A program made the position numbers and the translations under genes. The notes beneath the pieces were generated by a model. That model saw only the letters and a list, made by a program, of their open reading frames with translations. It was not told where the DNA came from and searched no databases. Shown in pieces: positions 33,395 to 33,407 of a stretch of 33,407 bases of DNA; position 1 is the stretch's first letter; each line of letters begins with the position of its first letter. This DNA comes from Bacteroidaceae bacterium. GTDB taxonomy: Bacteria; Bacteroidota; Bacteroidia; Bacteroidales; Bacteroidaceae. The stretch lies in contig JABUUE010000009.1 of assembly GCA_021443335.1 (NCBI GenBank), positions 27,473-60,879 of the forward strand, given 5' to 3'.

Positions 33395-33407
33395 GATAGA
33401 AGAAAGT

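Overview
The window reads as a chromosomal segment of a Bacteroidales bacterium, most probably a Prevotella-like organism (Prevotellaceae). The evidence is two SusC/SusD pairs, Prevotella-style type IX secretion (T9SS) tails on secreted proteins, an OstA-like/mutL pair, no usual Shine-Dalgarno sites, and several promoters of the Bacteroidetes type (TTTG, about 20 bases, TAnnTTTG). The assignment rests on gene families recognised by eye, not on a database search.

Layout. 1-3166: a partial tRNA-Thr and plsC on the minus strand, then frr, a small four-helix-bundle (IVP-type) gene and rsgA on the plus strand. 3167-9295: a long leader with a good promoter, then susC, susD and a Calx-beta lipoprotein, closed by a strong hairpin terminator. 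9310-13067: an inverted-repeat element, a C10 (streptopain-type) cysteine peptidase and a second secreted protein, both with T9SS-like tails, then a 54-base palindrome. 13097-20140: a BASS transporter, a probable minus-strand small RNA, metY overlapping a DUF3109 gene, a secreted CotH-type kinase whose last ten codons lie in a repeat element, and a GltS symporter. 20259-23906: mutL and an OstA/LptA-like gene, minus strand. 24107-33215: a minus-strand pectin-type polysaccharide utilisation locus, read as a PL1-type lyase, a beta-helix lipoprotein, susC, susD.

How the genes may work together. The right-hand locus has the logic of a pectin PUL: an exported lyase cuts the polymer, a surface lipoprotein probably binds it, and SusD/SusC capture and import the pieces. 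No regulator is visible and the locus may continue past the right edge. The left-hand SusCD pair has no carbohydrate enzyme beside it. Its nearest degradative neighbour is a secreted cysteine peptidase, so it may handle peptides in the manner of RagAB. That is an inference, weakened by a terminator between the two groups.

The most unusual material is intergenic: (a) two copies of a 90-base repeat whose ends are promoter -7 boxes; (b) three elements of about 185-206 bases bounded by inverted repeats, two sharing a core hairpin with a compensatory base change; (c) a 38-base sequence found twice in opposite orientation, each about 143 bases before a start codon; (d) short tandem arrays that begin 0-4 bases after stop codons; (e) the IVP gene framed by inverted heptad arrays; (f) a candidate RNA of about 150 nt with promoter, closing helix and terminator.
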